From: Diplonema papillatum
Lineage: Eukaryota > Euglenozoa > Diplonemea > Diplonemida > Diplonemidae
Length of the DNA stretch: 64,000 bases
Assembly (NCBI GenBank): GCA_030068145.1
Contig: JAPJBO010000032.1
Location: 124,001-188,000 of the forward strand
Direction: 5' to 3'
In this document: one piece after another, positions 1 through 10,408 of the stretch
How the letters are laid out: each line of letters begins with the position of its first letter
How positions within the stretch are numbered: position 1 is the first letter of the stretch
The notes under the pieces: model-generated
What the model saw: only the letters and a program-made list of their open reading frames with translations
What the model was told of the DNA's origin: nothing
The model's database searches: none
Program-made: the position numbers and the translations under genes

Positions 1-1107
1 CATTGGGCCCCACGTACTCTCGTTGCACACGCCTCGGCTGCGACGCGGTGCGACCATGCATCAACTCACACGGCTGTCCTGTCCGCAGTTGTGCACTTTC
101 CACGAGGTCCGACTGACGTGTCCGAGGGGTCTGAGCATCTTAATTCGAGCCCGAGAGGCGACGCGGCTTCTGAGCTTCAAGTAGGGCGCCACAATACAGA
201 GCCCGGGAGCGGGAAGCTCGCCCTTGCAAAACGTTCTCCCGATCGAAGCAGTTCCTCAGTTGGAGGAAGCAAACAATTGCAGCAACGTTTGCTGTAGGCG
301 AGCCTGCAGCTAAATCAGTTTAACGTCTGAAGAGTGGCACGAGGCAACTCGAGGCACTTGAAGTGTCGGCAGACTTAACATGGTCCTCGTCCCAGGTGAC
401 GGCGCTCAGGTGCGCACGCTGATGCGGTCCGCCAGGTGTGTCTGTGGAATGGTTGTTTGGCCGAACCACGGAGCAGACGAGAGTTGCATTTGCTGGTGCC
501 ATCAGCTCGATCACGTCTACCCAAGTTGAGGCCCACACCCACTCCTTGGATCTCACGAGCTCCGGTAGTGGAGTGGACACGTTTCCATGTGTTGAAAAGA
601 TCGGCTACCCCCTCTGTTGTACGTTTCGCGTTGCGGTTGGTCAGCCTCCGTGTCGCCACAACATGTGTAAGTAGAACAACTCACATCAACCTCAATCATC
701 TCCGCGTGTTGCCACATCTTTCCTCTGGACAAGCAAGGTGGGCGCAGGTGAGAGCGAAGCCGGTTCCACGGGACGCTGTTTGTCGGATGCTTTTCTGCTG
801 TGTTGAAGGTCCGTGCCTTGTCGTACTAAAAGGAGTCACCGGCATGCCAAACGAGTAGCATTGTCTGTGTAGGAATGCAAGTGCCACAAAGTGTCTGCAG
901 TTTCTACCCCCCCCCCGCAGACGGGACCAGTGCGGTGTTGAGCACATACCCATACCAAGCACGTTCTTGCAATCCCCCCATTCCAGTAGGGTACTTCGCG
1001 TAACGCGACTTGCTGCCCTCAGCACGCAGGATTACTTCCTCGCACTCTTTTCCTTTTGGTACTTCAACCATTGGTGCTGCACACGGCAACCCCATGTCCA
1101 CTGTGCT

Positions 1108-1492
1108 CTGCGGAGTTTACTTCGCAGATTGCCACCGTAAAAAGAAGACAAGTCAGTGCTGCCCAGCGAGTCGCAGTCACAATCAGGGCGAGTGCCCTGA
1201 GTTTTTTTAACTGATTGCTCAGACACGGTTGTAGGGGCCTTCTCCCCGTGATGGATTCGCCTGTGCTCTAGTAGCACGGGTGGTCCTGGCTGTGACGAGC
1301 TACGAACAGCCGCCTGACAAACCAGACTCACACCGCAGTCCTGTCTGCAGACACTCAGGTTCCGCGCTGATGATGGTCCGCCTTATGTGTCCGTGGCTTA
1401 AAGGACCGAAACACGGCGCAGACGGGACCAGTGCGGTGTTGAGCACATACCCATTCCAAGCACGTTCTTGCAAACCCCCCCCCCCCCTCCCC
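1108..1492 (+). repeat. Dispersed repeat A, longest copy
   Basis: This roughly 390 bp sequence recurs in the same orientation at 2108-2302 (right part), 902-985 (right end), 43733-44030 (most of it) and 52595-52790 (right part). Shared landmarks are GCCACCGTAAAAAG near the left, GGTGGTCCTGGC in the middle, GATGATGGTCCGCC, and TTGAGCAC followed by AAGCACGTTCTTGCAA at the right end. The right end runs into a C-tract of variable length, which resembles a retroposed tail. I see no coding capacity. It could be a SINE-like element or the 3' end of a longer element. Confidence 0.75.
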
Positions 1493-2107
1493 AGCAACGT
1501 CAGCCGGATAATAAACAAGAACCAGTCTAGACAGTCGGCGCCATCTGTTCAAGCTGCCTTCCCTGCCAGCCCGTCTTACAGCAGAACCGTGTCCTGTACT
1601 AATCCACAATCCACGCGTTATCTAGTTCTAGTCCGCTCATTTGCTCTTCGTCGATACTTCCGAATTTTCCTGGTAGCCCGTCGGGCCCGAAAGAAAAAAA
1701 AGAAAGAAAGAAAACAGCTGGTGAAACCAAACTACGAGCTTGAACTCTTTGTGTGTCTTCCTACACAGCCTCTACCTCTGTCTAACTGTAACAATCCTCG
1801 GAGAGGCCGCCGGGTGCTTTCGACGGAGGCTCCACAAATGGAATGGGTCTTATTTGTTGCGCTTACCCCCGGCAATGGACCCAACTTTGTTTCCTGTTTT
1901 TGTGAGGGCTAAAGCACATTCCCTCCTTTCGCATTCTTTTGCAACTGGCGGCCTCCTCCGAGTACAGAGCAGGCGTTTGCAATGGCAGCCCCAACGCGCG
2001 GTCTCACTAGGAAGGTACCCGCGTCAGCGACGCCATCGCACCCACCCTTTCGGCAACCTGCACAGCACCCAATCGCGTGCCAATTCCCCCCCCTCCCTTT
2101 GGGCAGT

Positions 2108-2302
2108 GGCTCTAGTACGGGTGGTCCTGGCTGTGACGAGCTTTCCGCCTGACAAACCAGACTCACACCGCAGTCCTGTCTGCAGACACTCAGGTTCCGC
2201 GCTGATGATGGTCCGCCGTGGCTCAAAGGACCGAAACACGGCACAGACGGGACCAGTGCGGTGTTGAGCACATATCCATTTCAAGCACGTTCTTGCAAAC
2301 AC
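2108..2302 (+). repeat. Dispersed repeat A, partial copy
   Basis: This is the right half of repeat A, matching 1285-1492 closely from the GGTGGTCCTGGC block to the C-rich end. It lacks a few bases in the GAGCTACGAACAGC region and in the stretch after GGTCCGCC. Such small indels mark it as an independent, diverged copy. Confidence 0.75.
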
Positions 2303-2601
2303 CCCCCACGCACCCAAAACTCGACTCCAGGGCAAAAGCCCCCGGGTCCTTTCCGCAGCAGATGTGCACACCTACAACACCATCTCATCGACCCCAGATG
2401 CGAGCACTGGAGTGCCACGAAAGGGGAAAAGCAAACTTTTGGAAATAAACAGAAAGAAAAAAGAAAGAAAGAACCAGTTATAACCGAAACGCTCTGACGT
2501 GAGCGGAGGAAAACGCCTTTTGCGCTGTGTTTCTTTGCGTCGCCCTTTCTCTTCGCATCCATGCACCGTGGTCGGTAAATGTGAGGTGTACAAAGAGCTG
2601 C

Positions 2602-2639
2602 TTCGAGGTTCCGCACGAGGTATCGTGCGGAACCTCGAA
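2602..2639. repeat. Perfect 17-bp inverted repeat (hairpin)
   Basis: The arms are 2602-2618 and 2623-2639, each 17 bp and exactly complementary, with a 4-base loop (GGTA). The arm reads TTCGAGGTTCCGCACGA. No gene is recognised on either side, so it cannot be tied to a transcript end. It could be a small structured RNA, a cruciform or the relic of a palindromic insertion. Confidence 0.8.
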
Positions 2640-3082
2640 CATCGGCACAAACCAATGCCTCAAGCCATGGCTTCTTCAGGGGAAGTGAACCTTGACCACC
2701 GAACAACCCATCACGCATCCACCCATTCACATCAGGATCTTTGAAATGGAATTGGGGTACCGGTACCAGCGCAGAGTGACTGGCAGCATCCGATACCTGG
2801 TCAAACGTTCTGCACCGTGATCGTTGGAGGTTAGAATGCAGATAATCTGTGGCGATGGTGTGCAGCAGGCACTCAGGCGACCTCTTTGTACGCACCGAGA
2901 CATGCTTCTGACGTTTGCACCCATTCGCATCAGTAGTAAATTTGTTGCATTAGTGTGATTGTCAGGCCTACCCTCGACTACCCTGAGCAACGCACTAACC
3001 CATTCGCATCAGTATTCGTGCCAGTCACGTGGCTTCCCTTGCGCTGCATCAAAAAAATGTTGCAAAGCCGGTGCTTGTTGTA

Positions 3083-3359
3083 GTTTATAAATTATGATTT
3101 CAAGTGGCCCCTGTACTGTACAGTACTGCAGTTACATGGCGCGTCACGGTGTGTCACTGCAATTCGAAGCTTTTCACTTACCATCTCCGTAGTTTGATAG
3201 ACGTGCACACCACCACCGCAAGCTTTTTTCTCACCACCCCCCTCCGTCCCCTTGTCTGCGTGCGCGGGGCGACGGTTCCAGGCACTCAGACACCCACAGG
3301 CACCGCAGAGCCCCAAAACCGGGGTTTTGGCTGAAACCGGCCTTTTTGCTCGGTCAGAC
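3083..3359 (+). repeat. Dispersed repeat B, copy 1
   Basis: About 277 bp that recur at 31738-32017 with high identity and small indels. The unit begins with ATTATGATTTCAAGTGGCC and ends with a run of GTTTT/CCGG motifs (AAACCGG) followed by GCTCGGTCAGAC. It ends about 225 bp upstream of the aminotransferase start. It is non-coding as far as I can see. Confidence 0.8.
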
Positions 3360-3585
3360 AAAAAGACCCCTGATCATGCAGAACGCAGAAAAAAAAGAGA
3401 ACTCCCGTGTTCATCAGCAATTCGCACAATCCACGAATCATGATCAGCCTCCCACGCACCCGCCCGCAGCTCCGCCATCGCTCCGAGCAGCTATTGTAAG
3501 CAAACTAATACAAACAACTCAACGAACGCCGACACAGGCAACTGACTAGCGAATATCGCCGGAAAAACAAAGAAGGGGGAGAACA

Positions 3586-5430
3586 ATGTACAAACGCTAT
3601 GTAGCGGGCTCGGTGCGTCGAAGCCTGGCTGCGCGGCGGAGCCTGCAGAGCGACCCTCAGCCTGACCGCAGCGAGGGGGACATCAACCTGTCGGGCAACC
3701 GTACCGCGTTCATGAAGCGGCACGTGCTGTCGTCGGCGAAGACCGCGGCCGTGCTGGACGAGGACGCGAAGTACTTTCTGCACCAGACGCTGTCTTCGCC
3801 GTGCATGAACGTCGTCGAGGACTGCGACGGCGTCTACCTCCGCGACGCCGCCGGCGCCCGCATCCTCGACTTCCACGGCAACTCGGTGCACCAAGTCGGG
3901 CACAAAAACCCGCACGTCATCGCCGCCATCAAGCGGCAGCTCGACGAGCTGCCGTTCTCCCCGCGCCGGTACACCAACACCACCGCCGTCGCGTTGGCCA
4001 AAAAGCTGGTCGAGCTCGCGAACCCGGGAGAAGGTCCGCCCCCTTTGTTCTGTTCCCAGCTTTTGTGCGGTGCATAATAATAGGTTTTGCGCGAGGCGTC
4101 CACGCCTCCTTTCTCAGTTTCAAGTAACCGCAGATGCTCCCGCAGGTGTTGTGCGTATGTTCAACTAGAGGTGGTGCCTTGTACAGCACCTCGCGATTGG
4201 TTGTGCAGCTTCGCGCTCTTCCTATCGGCTTTTTCCCCTCACCAGTATCTTCTCTCCTTGTGGAGCCAGAAACGACTGGCACATAGAGTCTTCTATCTTG
4301 CCCGGGAGGCAGAAATGGCTGGTACAGATAGAAGCGCTCCTACCATCTGGTATTTAAATAGAGACCTCTGCACATAAGACACGCATCTAAATCCTTTTTT
4401 TCTCTCATTCGAGCAACTACTTCTCACAGTCGAAGACGAATCCGAAAGGCTATCACGGGTGCTGTTCTGTCCAGGGGGTACTGGGGCCATCGGGATGGCG
4501 ATGAAACTAGCTCGTGTGGCGACGGGCCGGCACAAGACGATCTCCATGTGGGGGTCTTTCCACGGCGCGTCCCTCGACTGCGTGTCGATCGGGGGGGAGG
4601 CGGTGTTCCGGAAGAATATCGGACCCCTCCTGCCGGGCGCGAACCTGGTGCCGCCGGCCAACGAGCAGCGCTGCTCCTTCAACTGCGGCGGCGACTGCAA
4701 CCTGTCGTGCGCGCGGTACGTGGCCGAAGTCATGGAAAACGAGGGTGACATATCCGCGGTCATCGCGGAGCCCATCCGCTGCCTGCCGTACGTCCCGAAG
4801 AAGGAGTACTGGCAGCTGATCCGCGCCGCCTGCGACAAGCACGGCGCGCTGCTCATCTTCGACGAGATCCCGAACAGCCTCGGCCGCACGGGGCAGTCGA
4901 TCTTCACCCACCACCTGTTCTCGGTCACACCCGACATCCTCGTCCTCGGCAAAGGCCTCGGCGGCGGCATCTTCCCCCTCGCAGCGATGGTCGCGAAGGA
5001 AAAGTACAACGCCGCCGCCCAGTCCCACGCCCTCGGGCACTACACCCACGAAAAGTCGCCCGTCGGCTGCGCCGCCGGCCTCGCGACGCTGGAGTACATC
5101 GAGTCGCACGGCCTCATCGAAAACGCGAGGATCATCGGCGACCACGCTGTGGCGGAGCTCTCCGGGTGGGTCTCGCGCAAGCACAAGTACGTATCGAGCG
5201 TACGGGGAGTCGGGCTGCTGGTGGGTGTGGAGCTGTCGGTGCCAGGGTCCGGCGAAAAAGCGGTCGACGAGGCGGAAAAAGTGCTGTACCGGTGCCTCGA
5301 GCTGGGGCTGAGCTTCAAGGTGACCGCCGGGTGCATCCTGACGCTCTGCCCGCCGCTGACCATCACCAAGGAGCAGATGGACACGGCGATAGGCATCATA
5401 GACCAGGCTCTGACAGACTTCGGGTTGTGA
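3586..5430 (+). CDS. Class III PLP-dependent aminotransferase-family enzyme (mitochondrial?)
   Basis: Two exons, 3586-4033 and 4430-5430, encode 482 residues. The intron (4034-4429) begins GT, ends CACAG after a T/C-rich tract, and joins codon phases exactly (phase 1). The protein has the class III fold signatures: the Gly-rich stretch FCPGGTGAIG, a PLP-pocket Asp in IFDEIPNSLGRTG (about Asp294) and the Schiff-base Lys in LGKGLGGGIFP (about Lys324). The segments GDCNLSC and ALGHYTHEKSPVGCAAGLA suggest the subgroup that includes (R)-1-hydroxy-2-aminoethylphosphonate ammonia-lyase (PbfA), so the reaction may be lyase rather than transaminase; this subgroup call is from memory of the family. The N-terminus (MYKRYVAGSVRRSLAARRS) is Arg-rich without acidic residues, consistent with a mitochondrial presequence. 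The start is the first ATG, directly after an A-rich leader. No neighbour shares the pathway. Confidence 0.88.
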
Positions 5431-5540
5431 ACGCGCTTCGCAAAAATAAAAAAAAAAATGGAAAGAAAACGTCGGCGGCAGGCGAAGACACACACGCGCA
5501 CGCGCGCCACTACTGCCACCGCAAATAGGATACGTATAAC

Positions 5541-6076
5541 CATTTGAAGACAGCCTAGTAGATGAATTGCGCTCCATGCCAGACGACACTCCGAAGGACC
5601 CGACACGACCGCACGAAGGAGCACAGGGGGCAACCTTGCAAAGTAGCGGACACTCACCAAAAGCCACCCAGTCGGCTGCAGGTTCTGCGCAAGATGAATC
5701 TCGCTTCGCTCCATATGACGCTTCGAAACACCCCACACAACCTCCTGAAGAAGTACAGCCAGCGAGACTAATCGAACCGACTGACGACTGCGCGGTAGGA
5801 AGCAACCAAATGGCAGCAGACTCACTCTGTGGCTGGGGGGGGAACGTGCCTGAAGGATAGGATAGCATTTCGTCCAGCAACGTGAGTGACGAGGGCCACG
5901 GCGAGGTAGAACCCGGAACCAACACCACTGTAGCTGCACGTGACCATGTGACCGTAGAGAACGAGTCAGTCAGCAATCCGTACAGCGACGTGAGTGACGA
6001 GGGCCACGGCGAGGTAGATACCTTTATCAAGCCCATCACCCGGAAACCCCGGAACAAACAGTCTAAAAAACGCTAA
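5541..6076 (+). pseudogene. Open frame of about 178 codons broken by one TAG; unknown protein
   Basis: One frame is open from just after a TAA at about 5538 to the TAA at 6074 except for a single TAG at 5858. The first internal ATG is at 5576. The product is polar and low-complexity, rich in Pro, Gln, Asp, Glu and Ser. After the TAG the peptide SDVSDEGHGEV (or a close form) occurs twice, encoded by near-identical DNA at about 5880-5910 and 5989-6019, and the end is a basic tail (KPRNKQSKKR) like a nuclear localisation signal. It starts 110 bp downstream of the aminotransferase stop. It may be a decayed gene, an exon, or a retroelement ORF1 tail. I do not recognise the protein. Confidence 0.35.
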
Positions 6077-6309
6077 CCCAAACAACTTCCGCCGGTAGAG
6101 AAACCTTGCCTAAAGAAATCAACTGCCTTCGGGTAGGCTAGTCTGACACTAGTTGTCGTCGGGGGAAAAAAAAAAAAAAGCTTATGGAGCTGCAAGTACG
6201 GTGTTGCACGCGATAGAGAGCGCCCGGCTAGTTGAGTCCTTGACACAGCCTGAAATGGCCTCAAGGGCTTGCCTTGCGAGAATGAACGAGTTGTCACGCA
6301 GCCGCGAGC

Positions 6310-6606
6310 ATGGCTGGCAGTTCTAACAGCAGCAGTCCGATGCCCCGCACGCTAGCACTGCGCGAAAAGCTAGCTCTACCGGACCTCCTGCGCGCTTTGT
6401 TGACGACTCTGTGTGCTTCGGTGTACACCAAAGTCCTGAGCCCTGCTGCGCCAGCCGTTAAGCGACGTTGCGCGGGATGTGGCGTCGACGTGGCGCCACA
6501 CCTTTTTGAATCTCGGGACGAACGTCTAGCCAGAAATGCGAAAATATCGCGACTCCGTCGGCCCATAATGAAAGACCACCCACCAGCATTTGTAGAAAGA
6601 ATCTGA
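6310..6606 (+). CDS. Doubtful small protein with a CAGC motif
   Basis: A 98-codon frame starts at the ATG after GCCGCGAGC. It encodes a basic peptide with an Ala/Leu-rich helix-like middle and one C-x2-C pair (CAGC). The composition is intermediate between the true exons and the intergenic DNA, and the opposite strand is open over the same stretch. The last residues run into the 57-bp tandem repeat, so the stop is set by repeat sequence. I do not recognise it; it may be chance. Confidence 0.2.
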   Translation: MAGSSNSSSPMPRTLALREKLALPDLLRALLTTLCASVYTKVLSPAAPAVKRRCAGCGVDVAPHLFESRDERLARNAKISRLRRPIMKDHPPAFVERI

Positions 6607-6702
6607 GTACAGTCTGTGCACATAGACCGCTCTTGCAGTACAGCGTTTGTACAAAGAATCTGAGTACAGTCTGTGCACACAGACCGCTCTTGCAGTATAG
6701 GT
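6596..6702 (+). repeat. Tandem direct repeat, two 57-bp units
   Basis: Two adjacent near-identical units share AATCTGAGTACAGTCTGTGC and GACCGCTCTTGCAGTA. They differ by a few bases and no further units are visible, so this is a simple local duplication. Confidence 0.8.
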
Positions 6703-8169
6703 GTAGCGGATTCAGACACCGGAGGCATGTCGGGACTCCTAGTTACTGCGTGCGGGACACGAGCGAACCTCAGACCAGGTGCAAAGCAAGGGACCGCGGT
6801 TGCAAAAAGCGGAGCGCGTTTCCGGTGCTTTGCCCGTCGCGGTGTGCCTTGGGCTCCGCGAGCAGAAGCTAGGCAAACGAGTAGCACTAACAGACGGGCT
6901 GTTAGTCGTAGCACGTGGTATGTGCACGGGGTGCAACAACAAGCACACCAACAAGCACACATAAACGATTGTTGGTTGGTCGTGCGCTTTATTTTGCGCC
7001 GTCAAAGGGCCCAGACACAGCGGTACCGTCTTCGCAGGCCACTTGATGCTACATCTGCAAACAACGGACTTCACTCGGAAGATTCCAACGACCGTGCCAG
7101 GGAAGCCTTTTCGACATGTCTATCGCATTGGCTCGGTCAATGCGGTACACTCTTTCTCCCACACGGTAACTGTCTCCATACAAAATTTTGTCAGCGCCAA
7201 GTACTGCCAGACCGTAAATGCGCACCGTTTCTTTGCATTGCAGGTTACTCTGCTTTTCATACAACAAAGACTTGGCGCCAAACACGTGAGCTTTGGCTTG
7301 ACCGGTTTACCGGCAAAGTCTCACTAAGATCCCCCCCCCCATTTCCCCTTGCCTTTCAATCAAACTCGGATCGAGAACTTTCGGAAAGTTCTGAACGAAC
7401 GTATACCGAAGGGTGACTTGGCGTGCAAGCAGAATTGCTGACTCGTTTGCAACACTTGGAGCTTCGGGTTTCCAGCACACAGGCCGCAGACAGCGAGCAG
7501 CCCAAACCCAAGGCTACAGGAATTGCAGTCTGTCACGCGCCTTGTTGACAGGGCGCCTCGAAATGCTGCGAAAACGAGAGGGAAGTCGCTGGTTGCTCAT
7601 GTGGTCTGTGCTTCGTACTTGACCAACAGGGTTACCCCCCGATTCATGTACCTCGGTGCCCCGAACAGCACGTCGTTGCCGATGGATTCCTCTGACCTTT
7701 TTGGTACGAGTTGGAACGAAATGCATACCTATTTTCGGATTTGTGTGTACTTCGTGCGGACGATAGATGCTCTCGAGGAGGATATCGAACTGCGAAATAA
7801 TAATTAGGCAGAATTCTCTCTCTCCATCTCGGAGCACTGGCTTGCCCACCCCCCGGCCCGACCTAATTGTTTTCTGTGTCCTGCGGTGCATAGAATTGTG
7901 GCAAAGACACAACAATCGATTCTTTCCTGCTGCTTCTCCCTTTTCCCTCGTGTTGTTGTTGTGCGGCATATGCGCGGCCCGGGCCGAACTCCCTTCCGGA
8001 CGTGACTTCGCGAGCCGGCGCCCATCTGTCGCTGCCAACGGAGAAGCTTACAGATCCAACGACCCTAACGACCCTATCCCCACGAGGGCGGCTGCCGCCT
8101 TTGGGGAAGTGAACCGTTTTTTGGTCTCTTGTTCTACACTGATCCCGCGCAAAAGTCAGGCTTGTGTGT

Positions 8170-8202
8170 CTGTTAGTGCCGAGTCACACTCGACACTAAC
8201 AG
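8170..8202. repeat. Hairpin with 14-bp arms
   Basis: The arms are 8170-8183 and 8189-8202, with 13 of 14 positions complementary (CTGTTAGTGCCGAG pairs with CTCGACACTAACAG) and a 5-base loop. It lies about 350 bp upstream of the next gene start. It could be a structured 5' region or a small element; there is no direct evidence for either. Confidence 0.65.
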
Positions 8203-8553
8203 TTTCCAAATCCGTTCCCTCGACTGCTACTTTCGCCAGATAGCAGGCAGGAGCAGAAGTCAGCCCGCCGCCACCGTTGCAGCCACCTCGCGCATATCCG
8301 CGCTGAGACCTTACCCACGACGCTCGTGCACCTGGACACCACCCACCCGACCGATCCTAGCTACGCTGCGACTCATTTGGGTGGCATCTTTCGACTTTGG
8401 CACTTTTATGCTGCACAGCTAATGCCAGCAGCATTCCCGAAGATATCCAGGAAGGGGGAATCCCTTTGGACGGCAAAAGGGGGAGCTGGCGCGCCAGGGG
8501 GGGAGCGCTTTCAAGGAACAGGGCAGAGACCCTTAGAATCACCAAGGAGAACC

Positions 8554-9558
8554 ATGCGGATGCTGGCCCCCCGCGACATGGGCCCGCCGCTGGTGGCCGT
8601 CGAGGCATCCGTGCCGCGGCTGGGGCCGTCGCAGCCGTGCGTCTACAGCATCATGTGCCCGTTCCTGAAGGAACGCGCGCATCTCGACCGGTTCAGCCAC
8701 CCGTGCATCCGCTACTTCCACACGGGGCACTGCGACCTCGCCCATGAGCCCGCCCACGCATCCTACTACTCGCACACGGAGCGCGTCGGGTATCCCATGC
8801 ACCCAGCGGACGACCTGCATACAAACCGGTCGCTCACCTCCGAACAGGTCCAGCAAGAGCAATCCAACGACATCCCCGCAGAACACATCGGAAAGGCGTA
8901 CTACGACGCACTCCGCGCGCGCGACGCCAACACGCTGCTCTCCTTGCACAACGCGAATTCGGTCGTGATCGTCGACCAAGGGTCCCCAGAGCTGAACCGA
9001 GAATACGTCGGGAAGCACAACATCCAACGGTACTACGCGTGGCTCGTCGACAAGCTGAAGTGGCCGGTGGTGATCGACTCGTTCTCCGTGACGGAGCCGG
9101 GGCGGCGGTTCAAAGCGACGTGGCGGAGCCCGGCGAACGGGTTCAAGCTGGTCAAAGAGCTGTTCACCGTCGAGGGAGGGGCGGTGTCGCGGATAAAAGT
9201 GGTGCTCTCGTACTCTGCGCCGGAGCCGGCTCCCGTCCGCCCCGCGGCTGCGAAGCGGGCGCCGCCGGAGCCGTTTTCGGCGGACACGAGGCTGCGGGGC
9301 AAGCCGCTGACGCCGGCGTCGCTGCGCGAAAAAAACTTGGAGCGCGCGCGCGGCCGGCTGGACTACGGGCTCCCGAAGTCGACGGACGTCGACGAGGCCA
9401 TCTGCTCGCGCGCCGCGTGCCCGCGGCCGCCGTCGCCGCCGCGGAACCAGCGGGAGGAGGCGCAGGCCCCCGCCGAAGAAGCGCCCATCACTCCTTTGCG
9501 GATATCGTCGAGTCGGAGGAGCCCGAGGCCGCGGCCGAAAATCTTGAACTGGCGCTGA
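8554..9558 (+). CDS. CCCH-like segment plus NTF2/SnoaL-like domain protein
   Basis: A single-exon frame of 334 codons. The start chosen is the ATG after GAGAACC, where GC-rich codon use begins; the frame is open further upstream but looks non-coding there. The N-terminal third holds spaced Cys/His residues (HPCIRYFHTGHCDLAHE) resembling a CCCH zinc finger with unusual spacing. Residues of about 110-225 (KAYYDALRARDANTLLSLHN, then IVDQGS and KELFTVEGG) fit the NTF2/SnoaL-like fold, a small cone-shaped fold used for ligand or partner binding. The tail is Arg/Pro/Ala-rich. From about 9490 the better codon pattern moves to another frame (peptide FADIVESEEPEAAAENLELAL), so the true C-terminus may be acidic, reached through an indel or a missed splice. 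The same change is present in the downstream duplicate. The role is unknown; RNA binding is only a guess. Confidence 0.65.
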   Translation: MRMLAPRDMGPPLVAVEASVPRLGPSQPCVYSIMCPFLKERAHLDRFSHPCIRYFHTGHCDLAHEPAHASYYSHTERVGYPMHPADDLHTNRSLTSEQVQQEQSNDIPAEHIGKAYYDALRARDANTLLSLHNANSVVIVDQGSPELNREYVGKHNIQRYYAWLVDKLKWPVVIDSFSVTEPGRRFKATWRSPANGFKLVKELFTVEGGAVSRIKVVLSYSAPEPAPVRPAAAKRAPPEPFSADTRLRGKPLTPASLREKNLERARGRLDYGLPKSTDVDEAICSRAACPRPPSPPRNQREEAQAPAEEAPITPLRISSSRRSPRPRPKILNWR

Positions 9559-9619
9559 AACCCGAACAGCTAAGTCGCGCAGTCTTACGAACACTGTGAC
9601 TTCAGGACAACTGGCACCG

Positions 9620-9775
9620 AAGTGCTTGAGAGAGCCAACGGCTTAGATATCGGAAGACACCACGCGCATCTTGAAGGCCGAAAACCTAGATAGTTGAAGG
9701 CGCTAAGCGCATCTTTTGAAAGCCGACGGTCTCGCTAACTGAAGGTGCCAATCGCATCTGGAGAGCTCGAGTGGC
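9620..9775 (+). repeat. Degenerate short repeats (about 40-bp unit)
   Basis: Loosely repeated units carry AGTTGAAGGCGCTAAGCGC and CATCTTGAA. The same motif (GATAGCTGAAGGCGCTAAG) returns at 10440-10570, after the rRNA fragment. The unit vaguely resembles the extreme 3' end of large-subunit rRNA (a CTGAA..GC..CTAAGCG pattern), but I cannot establish that by eye. Confidence 0.5.
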
Positions 9776-9861
9776 GGTGGCAGGCGTATGTTAAACACCT
9801 GCACTGTGGCGCAGTTTCTTCAAGAGGGCCGGAATCCAGGCGTATCGCCCGACCTGCGGCC

Positions 9862-10170
9862 GCGAAGCGGGCGCCGCCGGAGCCGTTTTCGGCGGACGCG
9901 AGGCTGCGGGGCAAGCCGCTGACGCCGGCGTCGCTGCGCGAAAAAAACTTGGAGCGCGCGCGCGGCCGGCTGGACTACGGGCTCCCGAAGTCGACGGACG
10001 TCGACGAGGGCATCTGCTCGCGCGCCGCGTGCCCGCGGCTGCCTTCGCCGCCGAGGAACCAGCGGGAGGAGGCGCAGGCCCCCGCCGAAGAAGCGCCCAT
10101 CGCTCCTTTGCGGATATCGTCGAGTCGAAGGAGCCCGAGGCCGCGGCCGAAGATCTTGAACTGGCGGTGA
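9862..10170 (+). pseudogene. Duplicated 3' end of the NTF2-like gene
   Basis: About 309 bp repeat the last third of the upstream gene at a constant offset of 612 bp (9250 corresponds to 9862). About 97% of bases agree by eye, and the encoded tail keeps KSTDVDE and the Arg/Pro-rich end. The segment lacks the CCCH-like and NTF2-like regions and has no credible start of its own. It is a recent tandem partial duplication, either a pseudogene or an alternative 3' exon. Confidence 0.8.
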
Positions 10171-10293
10171 AACTCTGGAAGAAACTGAGCTGAGCAATTT
10201 TGAGCACACTGACGCATTAAACGAGTTTGAGAGCCTTCCGGCTACCTATCTTGAAGAGGATGGGAAATCTTTTGAACTTGCGTCGTGATGAGG

Positions 10294-10408
10294 ATCGATG
10301 AATGCAATTATTCTCCTTGAATGAGGAATGCCTAGTAGGCGTAAGTCATCAGCTTGCACTGATTACGTCCCTGCCATTTGTACACACCGCCCGTCGTTGC
10401 TACCGATT
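10294..10408 (+). rRNA. SSU rRNA fragment (near 3' end)
   Basis: The stretch contains the highly conserved eukaryotic SSU core around the last conserved helices: GGAATGCCTAGTAGGCG, AAGTCATCAGCTTGCACTGA, TTACGTCCCTGCC and GTACACACCGCCCGTCG, in the right order and spacing. The similarity stops abruptly after CTACCGATTGG on the right and near CAATTATTCTCC on the left. It is an isolated piece without neighbouring SSU or ITS sequence, so it is a pseudogene fragment or integrated rRNA piece rather than an rDNA unit. Short degenerate repeats of one kind flank it on both sides. Confidence 0.88.

Larger units (their letters stand above)
1..3585. other. Gene-poor, repeat-rich left flank
   Basis: No coding region can be supported here. 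The open frames are short, overlap on both strands and lack the GC-rich third positions of the real exons. The stretch holds copies of dispersed repeat A (902-985 partial, 1108-1492, 2108-2302), a perfect hairpin at 2602-2639, and dispersed repeat B at 3083-3359. Everything else is unassigned. Confidence 0.6.
6077..8553. other. Unassigned stretch with tandem repeat and hairpin
   Basis: Apart from a doubtful small frame at 6310-6606 I can support no gene. A direct repeat of about 57 bp occurs twice in tandem between 6596 and 6702 (landmark AATCTGAGTACAGTCTGTGC). A near-perfect hairpin lies at 8170-8202. Minus-strand frames around 7049-7285 and 7514-8038 contain protein-like stretches (for example YGLAVLGADKILYGDSY) but are short, shift frame and match no family I recognise; they may be pseudogene debris. 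Confidence 0.4.

Noticed and set aside
4507..6057. Long minus-strand open frame (516 codons) opposite the aminotransferase gene
   Set aside because: Over the exon it is the antisense shadow of strongly biased GC-rich codons. It has no recognisable domain, while the plus strand carries clear catalytic motifs.
6596..6702. CRISPR-like repeat-spacer
   Set aside because: Only two adjacent units with no distinct spacer series. This is a eukaryotic tandem duplication.
10294..10408. Functional rDNA unit
   Set aside because: Only about 115 bp of conserved SSU sequence is present, with no 18S body, ITS, 5.8S or 28S around it.
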